Positions 48,382 through 61,143 of a DNA stretch of 64,000 nt are shown here, piece after piece; positions within the stretch are counted from its first letter, which is position 1; each line of letters opens with the position of its first letter. Both the position numbers and the translations under genes were made by a program. The stretch is taken from NCBI RefSeq assembly GCF_021130785.1, contig NC_060214.1:46623001-46687000 (forward strand), given 5' to 3'. The notes under the pieces were generated by a model, which saw only the letters and a list, made by a program, of their open reading frames with translations, did not search any database and was not told where the DNA came from. This DNA is from Homalodisca vitripennis (Eukaryota; Arthropoda; Insecta; Hemiptera; Cicadellidae).

Positions 48382-51300
48382 TATGTAAGAATTATTCAAT
48401 CGTTATCAAGTTTCTATGTGCTGCCATGTAGTAAGGATGGAATAGGTTTACTTTGATACTGTGGAAACTTCATTTAGGAAAAGCAAAAATAAACTAATTA
48501 TTGGCTCAGTAATTACAGGAACTAATCAAAAATGAAACCAATTCCAAACAACGTGACGACTTTACGTTGTGATAAAAGTAAAATATATATTATACTAGCT
48601 GTTACATTTAGATTCTGAAAGGAAAACAGGGACACCAAGGGATTATAAATTTAAAATTACATTCTAAACCCTTCTAAGATGAGTGAAAGACAATGAAATG
48701 TATTCTAATTTTCCGGAAATTTTAGATATAAGTTTAAAGAACACTTTTGTGGTATCCTTAGGTCAGACAGGGAAACAATGTTTGTAAGTATACGTTAATA
48801 ATTATTTCAAATCTTCCCTCCAGCCCACCATAATATTGGGATGAAAATCTCCAATAGTACCAGTATCTATTAAAATATTTTAGACATCTGTGGAGGAATT
48901 CTCGTCGTGAAGTCCATTACATTTGAGCAGTAAGTCATATTTTGGGTACATATTATGTCAGTGTATGCCGTAAGAATATCTTTTATATTTCATATAAAAT
49001 TCTACTATTTGATCATTACTGAAAGATATTCCATTCACTTGATCTGATTATAGCTGAATTAAAATATATCTGTGTTGATATGAGTACTGAAAGAGAACCA
49101 ATTTTTTTAAATACGAAGTATGTTAAATTACTTTCCGATTTTTCATTATTAACGATTTCAGTAACAATTTAAACATTTTATACAAGCTTGGGGTAATCCC
49201 TTTTCGAATCCCTTATCTTTTAATTTAACACACTCATGGTGATCCATGCTATGAGTCTCTACATCATTTTGAAACGATCATTATTCCGACATAAGATATT
49301 TATAGTATGCCATACTTGACATGCCAATTTTTGAGTTGCATGGCAATCATACATGAATATCCCTTTGTTGCCAACCCAACTAAAACTAAGTCTGGCCAAA
49401 CTTGTTTTTATTTGAATCGAATTAATAGTTTAAAAACCAATTGCTATGCATTGAGCCTACTAAGATACTTATATTTATATTGACATACATATGCCTTATA
49501 ACAGTAACGTAACAGCCTCTTATAGCCATCTGACTGCTAATCTGGGCTGTAACCAGCATATTATAAATTAGTGAAGCAAAAATAATACTAAAAACATGGT
49601 AGATACTTTACTTTTAATTCTATTTCATCTCTTTTTAAGTACTAGACTAATAAAATAATAAAATATTACTTTTACTTTTTTAGATCAATTTTATCGATGG
49701 AAACATTAAATTAAACTTCATTGTAATGATAAAAAAAACAAACATTGGGTTCTTAATCGTTAGTTTTGTATAAAGCGTTCTCGATCCTGATTGCCCACAT
49801 GTAAACTGATAGGTGTTACCCTAAGGTCCAATCGAAGTGAACTAGTCTAGTCACGTGACAGACAGGCCTCGATAATGTTATCGGCAAACACGCAATCACA
49901 GTAATCGATACCATCCATCTATGTTAACCGAGGCTATTATATACAGCAAATAGTCCTATTATAGGTTGCTGCGTTGATCATCAAAACGTATGCCTTTGGT
50001 AAACCTAATATTTAGCAATTTTTAAAATAAATTCATTCTTTTCTTAAATATTCACTTTGTTAGTTTTGAGATCTCTAACGTCAACGATGGTTCTATAAAT
50101 CTAAATTTTCTGGTTCTTTTTTTTAATTTTTGACTGTCATTAATAAGACTGTCAACTCGGTGTATTAGAATATTGAGAAACTGAGCTCAACCAATAATTA
50201 CTCAGAAATACCTACAATGTCCTTTGTGTTTTTCATCTATTCTAAAGATAAAATTAGTAGTTTGTTCATAACTTTTTTTTTTAATTTTCACCACATTATT
50301 CTACATTACTCAGTAAATTAGCTTCTTCATGTAAAACTATTAAACAGTATAGAAACTGAAATGTAAAACTCAAATTTCTGACAATCTAAGAATATTTTAC
50401 AGCTAACTTTAAAATAAAAAATATTAACATTCAAAAACGCTATACTCCACAGTGAAACTTAGTGCAACAAAATCTCGATCCGGTGAAGAATGTGGTATTT
50501 TTTTATCTTCATATATCTCTATACATTCTTCTAATTTCGATATGCATTAAATAAATGTGTATCCAATTTAAGTATTTTGTGGAAATATATTTTTTCTGCA
50601 TTGGGTTAATAATATAATATTATTTAATATAATTACGGTTAGTATAATTCGATTAAACATTACACTTTAGCAATATATGAGTATTATATTCGTATAATAT
50701 TTTCCTATTTTCATTTAGGCTTCGTATTCCTGTATGGTTCTGTAGGAATGTTTAATTTCGATAAATTAACAATTTATTGTAGATTGTCAGAAGAAATAAA
50801 GGCGTAACAAGTGCTTTATAATGCATGACCTCTTTCATGTAGTACTTTTTTTCTGAAATCATTAGAAATAAACTTAAAGTTAAGAAAATTATTATATATA
50901 CCAGTAATAAAGTTTTTAATATAAGAAGTCAGTTAATTAACTGATTAAGGATACGTAGCCTACTATATGGTTTCACATGTTGACATAAATTTTGTAAATT
51001 TGCATCAAACTATTAACAAAAACCTTTTAGAAATTAGAAATTCCTTTTACAAAAGACCCTTATGGTTAAGAATGCTTAATGCGTATGCTTATAGCATTTT
51101 CTTTAATTAAGAGTAACTTTAAATACAAATCAAGTGATAATTATTTACATGAGTAAATAACAGACTATGTATTATTTCTTACAATAAAAAATTAGGTTTG
51201 TTTAGGCGAATTCCTTTTTTTAAATGTTTATAGAAAATAAATTTTAATATTGTGCACTAAAAAACTGAAATATAAAAATGAGTATTCTTAAATAGTTGGT

Positions 51301-51539
51301 TAAATTTAGGTTCAGATTTTAAGCTACAATCTCTTTACATAAGAAAAGCGATTTGGTGATAAAGTTGACGTCTATTAGTTCTTAAATGGAAAGACACAAC
51401 TTTACAATTACTTCACAAATTTAACAAATATTAGTGTAGATTTTTTAAGATAACAAGAGTATAGTATAGTTAATATTTACAAGAGAAGGTTAAATAAAGA
51501 AAGAAGCCTCTCTATCGCAAGTTCATCATGAGATTATAT
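48379..51539. other. Non-coding stretch
   Basis: AT-rich. No open frame longer than 60 codons and no recognisable motif. Confidence 0.55.
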
Positions 51540-51780
51540 ATCTTTTAAAGAAGCTGGATGATTCACATTGCATCTATCTCGCAAGTACTGACAACAGTCG
51601 ACAATCACATGTTCCAATGTGACAGTGGAGCCGTGAGTGACAGCGCATCCTCCAGTCGAATATGAGAAACACTAACTTCTCACAGCGACTCAACTGGAAT
51701 AAGGAGTGGTGGGAACTCCGATATCGCGAACAGAAATGTTCTCAGAAATTATGTCACTGACACGATAAGACGTACAGGCA
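51540..51780 (-). mobile_element. Terminal fragment of a non-LTR retrotransposon (RNase H/Zn tail)
   Basis: On the minus strand a short frame reads GGCAVTHGSTVTLEHVIVDC followed by CQYLRDRCNVNHPASLKDI. This matches the end of I/R1/Jockey-like ORF2 proteins, where a cysteine-rich segment is followed by 'LTVEHIL.DC..Y...R' and 'L...L'. Frames upstream are broken. It is a small, dead fragment of a different element from the one at 20.65-21.31 kb. Confidence 0.5.
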
Positions 51781-52025
51781 ATCAGCAATAACAAACGCGT
51801 AGCCTGTTCTCGATTCTTATTTGGAGACATTGGTTTAAAAAACATCGCACAGTGGGAGGATATTTATTATATGACGGGAGCAAATAGATACCTTTAACAA
51901 TTATATACATGCAATTGAGTATGCATCTATTATAATATGTGTTACAACGACCAAAGTTTAACAATTCTAATAACAGAAATGCTCATGTGTTAATAAATAC
52001 ACAAATTGCAACTACGATTACGAGG
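51781..52025. other. Non-coding gap between repeats
   Basis: Nothing recognisable. Confidence 0.5.
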
Positions 52026-52138
52026 AAAAGTAGTACTGTTATTTTTTCCATCATAAAACACAACAAAGGGAGATAACGAACTGTTAATGAGATCCTGACT
52101 TTTACTGTATTGTTCGCTCACTCATAAATAAATAATAC
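52026..52138 (+). repeat. Dispersed repeat pair, copy 1
   Basis: Aligns with 58594-58706 in the same orientation at roughly 70% identity by eye. Best-preserved blocks are AACAAAGG.AGATAAC, AG..CCTGACT.TTAC and GCTCAC..ATAAATAAATAAT. No coding capacity; family unknown. Confidence 0.65.
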
Positions 52139-55100
52139 TGAAAATTTGTGATGAAAATTCTCTGACAAGGCAATTATACGGGTAAATAATAGTCAATTAT
52201 AGCAGCTAATAGTAAAAACTTATTAATTGATTATCTTATCTGTAAGCGAACGTATCAGACGTTTATACCTTTAGCGGTATTTTTTTATAAACGCTTTTCT
52301 TTCAAAACGGTAAGCTACGGAATTTTTTTTTTTAATTTTACTTTCATAAATGGTAAATATTTTTTTTTTACTTTAGTTTTTTATACTGGAAAACATGTAC
52401 GCATTTCAAATACTATACCCAATGAGAGATACAATATAGCATATACACACCGAATCTTAACACGCATAACCGAAACAAATAACAAATAACATTTCTTGGT
52501 ACTATCACAAATAAAAGTAAGTCTTCCTACAATTTACGACCATTTTTGCCGTAAAACCAAAGCTGAAAATCACGTTCAGTCCATTTAACTCGTTCTTAGA
52601 GCTGATGCCACTTTTATTTACGTTCATAATATTTGGATTTGATAGTATCAGGTGAAAGATTATGACTTTTTAAAAAACTTTATTTTTTTACCCTGACTCA
52701 CATTTATACCTCCAAGATAGCAACATAAGTTGTAATAAGCGAAATAATTCTGTAGGTATCATTGTAAACAGGCTGAGTTCTAAACAATGCAAATTTGACG
52801 TTTCGTTCTTGGTATTTGTAATAAATCTTTTATAAGCAAATGGAAAAAGAAGCGGGGAGAAATAAACATTTGTAAGTGTGATGTGGTACTTCACTATCAT
52901 ATTACGGGCCGGTCGTAGTGAAGAGTTTACCTTTACATAATTTAGTAATTATTTTAAATATAAAACTTCACAAATTTCTACGCCTTTAGTTTTAGCATTA
53001 GATTTGTGAGAAATGTCCGATTCCTCTAATACGAGGTGAATATATAGGAACTTATTTTTTCGCGTTCTTAATATTTATCAATCTTGTAATGCTTAAAGTA
53101 TGTACAGATATATTTAATTTTATTTATGGGCTGTAAATGAAAATGAAAAAAGGATTAAAGGGATTGTTCGGTTATTAATTATAATTTCCAATAAGCAATT
53201 GCATGTGATTTATCAATTTAAAAAATTTTTGCCTAGTTACTCAAGTGCAATTACATGTTACATTAACTGAACACTGTACGATATTTGCCTTTGATTAGAC
53301 TATTTTAAGTTTAATTTGTAAATTTAAAAATGTATAATACTCACGATTTTTAATACTGTTAATTATGCGAAGATGATTTTATTATTTAGGCAAGGGTAGT
53401 ATAAAGTAATGATAAGGGTATGGAGACCTGCAATCGATAATTGTAGATAAACATATCGTTTTAACATCTAGAACTACTAACTAGTTCAGGTATGAAGGTA
53501 GGATACGTCGTTATAATTCATGTCGAATAAAACGCTTCACTAAGTTGCATACGAAATATCAATTTAAAGACTAATTATTTATTTGAGGCAACTTTTAGAC
53601 TATAAATTCCACTTATTATAATGTTATACGATACATAATAACGTTTAAATATATCATATTCATTTTACTTAAGTTGGTATTATAGCGATAACAATGAAAC
53701 CAAAATAAGCGCTAACGCTCCGTCCATCCTCATTAAGTGTCATCCACTAGAAAACTTGATATTCCTCAAATGTAAAACAAGCCTTATTTAAAAATTTCAA
53801 ATCCATACTTAATTTATTGCATTATCAATATATATCATGGATGAAATGATTTCTCCAGTCCCTCACATGACAGGCTTCAAAAATATAGAGATAAGATTCC
53901 TAAACGCAAAGTTGAACAAGAAAAGGATAAATAATAATAAAATGGTAATAAACGCCAAGAGAAAAGTAACCATTTAACTGATATTTAAGATATTTTTAAT
54001 CTAAGCGTAACGAACTGAAATCTTTATGAATTAACTAAAGTGCATCTGCGGAAAAACTTATCACACCACAAAAAAGTAAGATATACAATGGCCATGATCC
54101 TAATCCACTACGTCATGTCAAATTAACTTACACGGATATAGAGAAATTTTGTGTCAAGAATTACTTCTTGCAAGTCTATTCAAGTTAAGAAGCCAATTGT
54201 TGTTTACAAGATCACGTTCAAGAAATTTTATTAGGAAAATACGACTATATTCTCATGATAAGGAAATACCACTACCCAAAGTTCTAGTAGAATCGCTGAT
54301 TGCATACTAAAAAATTCTTGTTATTAATTAGTACTTGGACTATTTACAGTATAACGAAACTCTACGTTATGTTCCAGTGCGCCCAACATATTTTGTACGT
54401 AATATGAGAGAATAAACATCTCATTCGACACTGATACGGAAAGCGTTCGAAACCTATCCTGGTTTTGGTATATACAATCTGTATCCAGATGACACTTAGT
54501 TTAAACTATGCTGACATAAATAATAAAATGTGGTATGTAATACAATGTTTTAATAATTATTTACGCGTTGCAAAGGAATGAGGAAATTACTTAAACAGAA
54601 CAAGGTTATAAACTTTAAAAGGTGGCATCAGATGTAAATAAGCCCTAATGTTGCACTCTGCTTACTTATTCCCTTCTTTTACATCCCAAATTTGGAGAAC
54701 TTTAATAAACACAAAGTCTGGTTTCGAGTTGTTTCCTAATGTGCTAAATCATTAATAACTAAACTTTATATATATATATATTAAAGGCCAGATTAAAAGT
54801 TTCTAAACGTACATTTACTATATATAATGTTTATGCTTTTTGTTATCTACAAACGATCTTTCTACAAACATTGCTCAAAACGGAAATCCTTTTAGATGTT
54901 TTTCCTTTTAGATATGTCCATACACAGACTGATTCTTTATTTTTATTAAGTTTATAATATCATTAAAATTTAAAAGGCAATTCTTTTAAGGGGAAGACGC
55001 CTTCATGTAAATGGTGAATTTACTGTTATAAACAGCTTTCAAAGTACTTGATTATTTTTCATCAAATATTTATTACGTACAGTCTACGTATATCACGAAT

Positions 55101-56529
55101 TAACGTTTACTAGTGTAAAACGGACATTAAAAACTCATTTGGTTTTTAGTTAAATTCGTCAAATGTATAAGAAAGTTTCCATATAGAATATTTCGAAATA
55201 ATTTATTTAAGCTCTAAATTGTGGGCGTTTTTATAAAATGTTTTTATAAAAAAAAACTTTTATTTGTTTATATGTATACAATGGTTCAAAGAAATAATTT
55301 ACCACCTTATGACAATTATGGATACTATAAAACATTACTTTCATAACCTAGGTGCTACTTAATCAATTAATGTGATTCTTAATAAAACTTATGTAACAAC
55401 ACAATTAGGTAATTAACGGCATAACTGTATATTTCAGTGTAATAATTACGACCATAAGTGTCTATAATAAAACAAATTATATATATACAATTTAAATAAT
55501 TGAGAAATTGCTTGAGAAATTTAAACTTCCCTCCCTTTAAAGAAGTCATAGATTGTAGACTGCTTAATAAGGTGCCCATTGGCATTCGGCAGTACTCACT
55601 TCATTCTAAGGCTACATAAAACCTTCTAGATATTATTCTAGGTCTCGTGCCAACAATTTGATTATTGCATAACTACGAAAGGTGGTGGCGTTATGATCAG
55701 TGAGGATTACTGAAAAAATGCTAAACAATCAGGAATTTTAGTCACACAAATTATTAACTAGGTAAAGATGTACTTAAAATCTAACTAACAAATATATTTT
55801 TGTTTACGTTTCTATGATTGCAAATTAAAGCCAAGCCATCAGGTCACTGTATTCTGCAATAAATTAATTTTAGTTCCCTTTGGCCTCTTTCTTTAAAGTG
55901 TAGTCGTATAGAATAATAATTGGTATTATGCGAGTCCGTAAAGAATTTATATCATCCAAATTATAATGAACTGTATTTTTAAACGAAAATGTGTCATAGA
56001 GATATATTAAAATTTGCCACGTCATGTAAAATAGGAGAGGCTTTACTTAATTTATTAAAAACCTCCAATAGACATGTAACATTATACGTACAATCTATAT
56101 CAGTAATGTAATTTGATATTTTCTTTGAAACCATTATATTTATTTTTAGTGACTTAAAAATAATAAATGTAAAATGTTTGTAAATATTTTATCTTCAAAA
56201 TTTAAAATATCTCCAATTATTAAATTAAAGGTTGTTATAAAACTGTTTACTGCATTCTTTCTAATAATATCGTGTATAACAAAATAGCTATATCTGATTA
56301 AAATAGTATAAATTTAAAACTATAAACAGTAAAAATTAAAGGTCCTTAAATGTTTTCTTTAGATTTTCAATACCTCCAATGAATAATGTAAACCATGCCA
56401 ATGCTAATATATAAATCCCCAAGAAGAGAGATACCCGAAATAGAAATAAATTGGTAATAATGGAAAGCATAAGTGTTTCTTTCAATGCATGCAAAGGCAA
56501 TTTATTCACTATTAAACAATGTTTGCATT
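52139..56529. other. Long non-coding stretch
   Basis: AT-rich with no recognisable gene. The frames 52688-52900 (minus), 55379-55585 (minus) and 56336-56659 (minus) are unremarkable; the last runs into a transposon end. Confidence 0.5.
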
Positions 56530-56560
56530 TATAGTCTAATAGATATAACTTCCGAATCGG
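56530..56560 (+). repeat. Left terminal inverted repeat (31 bp)
   Basis: Pairs with 57846-57876 at 29 of 31 positions. Confidence 0.9.
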
Positions 56561-56664
56561 CGGGGCGGGGCGTTCTGACGTTGGAGTGAGGGGGAGAACT
56601 GCCTGGTTGGCTACCTGACCAATAGGAGCGAGGAGCGTATGACGCTGTTGCCATAGCAACAGGC

Positions 56665-57418
56665 ACTGTTGCCAATCGGCAAAGGCATATTGGCAAAAGC
56701 TGTAGGCTTATTTTACTGCACGCTGGTACATCTGGAGGGTTTGTTCCTAATTATTGCTTGTTATTTGCTTCAAAGCAAACCACAGACTACATGAAGAAAT
56801 GAACCATGACACTTTTTCAAAATGGTTCAGAGAATCACTTCTACCTAAACTTTCTGCTCCATCGGTTATTGCTATGGACAACGCCCCATACCACTCCAAG
56901 GTTTTAGATAAGGCCCCAACGCAACGTAACAAAAAAGCGGAAATTCAGGCGTGGCTTCGCGAGCATAACATACAATTTGCAGAAGATTTTACAAAAGCTG
57001 AGTTGTCAAAAATATCTGAAATGAATAAACCACCGCGCACCGGTCCCCAAGTATATTATAGATGAGATGGCTAAAGCCCAAGGACATGAAACTGTAAGAC
57101 TGCCACCTTACCATTGCCATTTCAATGCAATAGAGATGGTTTGGACACAAGTTAAGGGACACGTTGCTCGGAACAATAAAACATTTAACATGACTGAAGT
57201 TAGGAGGTTAACCGAAGAAGGACTTCAACAAGTTACAACCGTAGAATGGACGGATATCGTAAAGCACACAAAAACCTATTTTAGAAGCGTGGGCACAAGA
57301 AGGTCTCATTGAAACAGCAGTAGAGGAAATGATAATTCACGTGAATAGAGATGACAGTGACAGTGAAACTAGTGACCTGGAAGATTTTGCTGACGAATAT
57401 AGAGTGCAAACTGATTAA
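56665..57418 (+). pseudogene. IS630-like DDE transposase, carboxy-terminal remnant
   Basis: The remnant starts around HIGKSCRLILLHAGTSGGFV, the strand just after the first catalytic Asp in relatives. A frame change near 56790 leads to HEEMNHDTFSKWFRESLL and VIAMDNAPYHSKV (second Asp). A helical AWLREHNIQFAEDFTKAEL follows. A second frame change near 57050 leads to DEMAKAQGHETVRLPPYHCH and FNAIEMVWTQVKGHV (catalytic Glu). A third near 57285 leads to AVEEMIIHVNRDDSDSETSD and an acidic tail ending at TAA (57416-57418). The Asp-to-Glu spacing of about 90 residues is much longer than the 34 of classic Tc1 and fits the IS630-like 'DDE_3' proteins of insects. It cannot make active transposase. Confidence 0.87.
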
Positions 57419-57845
57419 GGAACACAGGAAATATACGTCAACAGAATGTATGCTGACGGTGTTTTGAAGTATTTTGACAGCCCCCGAAATAAATATATTT
57501 GTGTTGTGAATGCAATATTAGGTTATCAGAGTACCCAAATTATTTGTCCTTCATGATATCCGAATTATTTAGTAGTTGTAGATTATTATATAGTATAATG
57601 GTAACATATTAATATCGCACATATTTGTGTTAAATTAAAGAAATTTCGTTTCTGATTACTAGTATAAACAATCAAAAGACAACACACACTGACGCGTTGT
57701 TTGTTGGTAAGTACGCTGGCGCGCACCGTCTCATGTTCTCTTCTCAGTGTTCGGTGAGAAAGTGACCGCTCACGGCAGTGCCCGCACCAACGTGGCAACA
57801 CCGCGGCATCAGTCTCCCCACTGCTCGCTGCCCCTCCACACCCTT

Positions 57846-57876
57846 CCAATTCGGAAGTTATATCTATTCGACTATA
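57846..57876 (-). repeat. Right terminal inverted repeat (31 bp)
   Basis: Reverse complement of the left repeat with two mismatches. Confidence 0.9.
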
Positions 57877-58593
57877 AAACTGCTTTGCTGTTTCATCAAA
57901 TGAGAAGTTTTAGGTGTTCTTCACAGGATTAGAATACTGTACGATAGTGACGTAGTTTGTATGATAGCAGTAGACAGCATTACTTTAATCTGAAATCCAA
58001 TTGATCATCTATCGTGGTAATATACACATTGTAATCTAAAATCTAGCTATAAATGCTTACACTATTGTAAACTTTTATATGCAACTGGAATAATCCTCAG
58101 TTGGATAGCAGAAAGAAAACTGAAAAACTTTGTTGTTTACGGCGACACTTTACCGAAAGTCATATTTCTTGAGTTTGTTGGCATTTTTCATTTACATCTC
58201 TTATTAGTTCCTAGTAATATGAACCTAAAACATTAAAAATACACATTTATTTTTTATATGCTGAACAAATAAATCTGAATAACTATTAATAAATAATAAA
58301 ATATGCTATTACTTACCATTGCTTTTGTTGTTCCCAAATTTGTAGATAGATCCATAGCTTTTTTCGGAAAAAGTGTCATACACCCACAGAACACTATTTA
58401 ATCCGTAATTTATCCGAAATTTGTCTTCCTAGTATGGTTATATATTTCTTTAAACTTTGCGCGCCTCGCTTGTATAATATAATACAACGCTATTGGTCAT
58501 AATGCGCAACCACGTGATGACAAGAGTAAACTCCAACAATAAATCAGGATATTTTAAAAATAAATCCACAACGGCTGCCTGTGTTTACGTGTC
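57877..58593. other. Non-coding stretch
   Basis: Nothing recognisable. Confidence 0.5.
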
Positions 58594-58706
58594 AAAGTGG
58601 AGCAATTATATTTTCTGCGCGAAACGTAACAAAGGCAGATAACAAACCGCCATTGAGCACCTGACTATTACAGAACTGTTTGCTCACCAATAAATAAATA
58701 ATCTTT
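58594..58706 (+). repeat. Dispersed repeat pair, copy 2
   Basis: Matches 52026-52138 (see that entry). It contains AACAAAGGCAGATAAC and GCTCACCAATAAATAAATAA. Confidence 0.65.
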
Positions 58707-59212
58707 GTCAAAGAGTTTTTCTCTCGATGAACCAAAACAATCTGAGCTAAAAGGGAACAAGCAATCGATTAATTATATCCTTAACAGTTTTTGGATAATT
58801 TTAATTTATTAAAGTATCAATTTTGATAAAACTAATAATAAACACAAAATTGTTCCATAACAATTTATAAGGTTATCAAAATCTTTGATTTCTTCATTTT
58901 AGATGACTTTATAAACTTGAATTGGCTGCAAATATCTTTAATTTGAAAATTGGGATCTCTGCCCTGATTTACGTAAAGTGCAGTATTAAATAAAAATAAA
59001 AAAGTAATACAAATAAAAACGAACTTACCGCTCCTTCAAGACTAAAATCACGGAATAATTTTTACAATATTCATGAATATTTCACATCAATTGTACAAAA
59101 ACGTATACAATGTTACACATAAATTTTGTGAATTCTAATATGAAAGCAATCAGTATTTTAATAAAATACATTTTACATTAAACAAACAAAATGAAGAATC
59201 TAAACATGATGT
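58707..59212. other. Non-coding gap before the second LTR element
   Basis: AT-rich, nothing recognisable. Confidence 0.5.
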
Positions 59213-59575
59213 TGTAATGTATGCGGGTCGACACTGTACTCTCTATGGTCGGGAAGAATAATTAAACTACACATTTAGAGTAACATTTGCTCTAGGACCG
59301 CTCGTAAAGGAACGGACGGGACGCGGAGGTTACATGACGGTGTCTGGTGGTGGACTCCGGGTGGACTGCTGGCTGGCCAGCTTGGACCGTTGGTTGTAGG
59401 GTAGTGGCGTGATGTGACGTCACAGGAGTGCAGCCTATGAGCATTCTTTATTCTTTTAGACCACATCGTATGTTACATCGCCTGACAATACATACTGCCA
59501 ACATCACTGGTGCAGACATTAAATATCACTATGGATACCTACCAACTTAGTACTTCTCACACTAAATACACTACA
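59213..59575 (-). repeat. 3' LTR of the second Gypsy element
   Basis: On the minus strand it begins TGTAGTG and ends CATTACA, with TG...CA ends and an imperfect inverted repeat. It contains TGTGACGTCACA (59413-59424) and AATAAA (plus 59447-59452). The left boundary rests on the expected ends because the second LTR is outside the window. It is preceded on its own strand by the polypurine tract. Confidence 0.8.
59415..59422. promoter_or_regulatory. TGACGTCA palindrome (CRE/ATF-type site) in second LTR
   Basis: Perfect consensus, extended to a 12-bp palindrome. It shares its 8-bp core, and a nearby TCACGCCACT, with the LTRs of the first Gypsy element. Confidence 0.5.
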
Positions 59576-59588
59576 ATCCTCCCCCTTA
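59576..59588 (-). other. Polypurine tract of the second Gypsy element
   Basis: Reads TAAGGGGGAGGAT on the minus strand, directly before the LTR start. Confidence 0.85.
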
Positions 59589-59897
59589 AATACATAAGTC
59601 CCCTACAATTTTAGAAATTTATCAATTACAATTTGTTTTACAATTCTCCAATTTTAAATCAATTACAACGAATAAGAAAATTGACATTATACTCTTTTAT
59701 TTTTGTAAGTATAGATTATAGAGAACAAAATACAAACTCAATATAATCATTTAACACAAATCACAAACACTTCAATCAAAACCAATAAATCAGAATATAG
59801 CCAATTAATAACACATTGAGATGAACACAATTAACAAATCGATAATAATAATGCCTTAAACAATATTAATTATATACAAGTCACAATTGGGTTGTAT
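59589..59897. other. Untranslated region between pol and the polypurine tract
   Basis: AT-rich, no open frame. Lies between the Pol stop and the 3' LTR, as in the first element, and no env gene is present. Confidence 0.6.
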
Positions 59898-60466
59898 TTA
59901 CAAGTCCATTTTGACTAAAGGTTTACGATCCCTTAGTGGGTATCGGTCTAACAGGTGTCATTTGTTTGGGTGAAACGCTGGAACTGTTATTGTTTACATT
60001 TGTACGTGGGCTGGGGCTTTGCCCCTGAGCGTTTTCTGTTATTGTTATGGTTTTGCGGAGAGGGGGGCAAGGTCGTTGCTAAAAGTACTGGCGACCTTGC
60101 GCTCGCTCTGTCCCGCGGACTGTATATCGATCGTTTCCTGCGTGTGCTCTGTTGCCACGCTTGCGTCTGGGAGTCTAGGCATTGTTGTCAACTCAAACAT
60201 TTCCGGACTACACTGTAAACCTACCAACTGGTCGATATGTCGTTTCCACCTCATGCCCGTATTTCAGTTCAACTAAATACGTGACTGGTCCTAATCGTGA
60301 AAACTACCACACCTGGTATCCACTTATTTCTACCTCTGTAATCTCTGGCTATGATTGGTTGTCCAATAGCTAACTGTCTAGTTTTTACTACCCCCTATAG
60401 TACAATCGTTGTTTTTCTTGATTATCTGACATTATTGCTTTAACATTTGGGCGAATTAAATCTAAC
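59898..60466 (-). pseudogene. pol: Carboxy-terminal tail of Pol, second Gypsy element
   Basis: Broken frames carry SRLGPVTYLVELKYGHEVET (near 60260-60320) and end in RYPLRDRKPLVKMDL with a TAA at 59898-59900, equivalent to RRYPVRIRNPVDRLNL in the first element. Several stops and frame changes interrupt it. The plus-strand frames at 59955-60373 are shadows. Confidence 0.75.
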
Positions 60467-60903
60467 CTAGACTTTAGCGATCTGCCCAACATTAATTGAG
60501 CTGGCGATAGATTGGGTAGTAGAATGCACTGTATTTCTATAAGTGAACAGGAAGTTACTCAAAGCTAATTCTAAATCCTTGGAATTATGAAGAGCTGTTT
60601 TCAATTTATTTTTAATAGTTCTGACTGACCGTTCTGCCAAACCATTGGTTTCTGGGTGGTATGGTGGTGAAAACGTGTGTTTGATACCATTTGACATCAA
60701 AAATTCTTTAAACTCTTGACTGGTAAAAGGTGGTCCGTTGTCGGACACTATGTGGTCTACAATACCATACTACTAAATAATTCCCTTAATTTTCACAATC
60801 GTGTGAACAGCTGCCGTTGAAGCAACGGGCAACACCTCTGGCCACTTAGAGTACGCATCTTTTACCACCAAAAAATAACTTGGACTGAAAAGGTCCAAAA
60901 AAA
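60467..60903 (-). pseudogene. pol: Integrase catalytic core, second Gypsy element
   Basis: The open part (60467-60748) reads MSDNGPPFTSQEFKEFLMSN and FSPPYHPETNGLAERSVRTI, with the second catalytic Asp and the catalytic Glu in place, then LSNFLFTYRNTVHSTTQS. The preceding stretch (60749-60903) has VKDAYSKWPEVLPVASTAAV in another frame; the first catalytic Asp region is damaged. Confidence 0.88.
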
Positions 60904-61143
60904 TCAATATGAATTCGAGACCAAACTCGTTCCGGAACATTCCAATGATGCAGGAAAGCCTTGGGCGGTTTTTGCTCGTTCCTCCAAACAGGCTGCACAG
61001 CTGTTAGCTAGTTGTTCTATGTCCCGGTCGATATTAGGCCACCATACATATGCACGGGCTAATGCCTTCATGCGAACAATACCTATGTGTGAAGTATGCA
61101 ATTCGTTCAGAATGTTTATTCTGAACCTTTTAGGTATTACCAC
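60904..61143 (-). pseudogene. pol: Integrase zinc-binding domain, second Gypsy element
   Basis: NELHTSHIGIVRMKALARAY then VWWPNIDRDIEQLANSCAAC preserves the full HHCC set (two His, two Cys). The frame is lost after the second cysteine. Confidence 0.9.

Larger units (their letters stand above)
56530..57876 (+). mobile_element. IS630/Tc1-like DNA transposon, internally deleted
   Basis: The 31-bp terminal inverted repeats at 56530-56560 and 57846-57876 match at 29 of 31 positions. Both begin TATAGTC and include AATAGATATAACTTCCGAAT. The doubled TA at each end fits the TA target of the Tc1/mariner/IS630 group. The subterminal DNA is GC-rich. Inside is the carboxy-terminal part of a transposase with at least three frame changes. 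Only about 100-130 bases separate the left repeat from the transposase remnant, so the amino-terminal half, including the first catalytic Asp, has been deleted. Confidence 0.88.

Noticed and set aside
49190..49230. tRNA-like TTCGAATCC segment
   Set aside because: No matching acceptor, D or anticodon stems could be drawn around it.
59955..60373. Plus-strand frames of 60-87 codons over the second Gypsy element
   Set aside because: Shadows of the minus-strand Pol tail.
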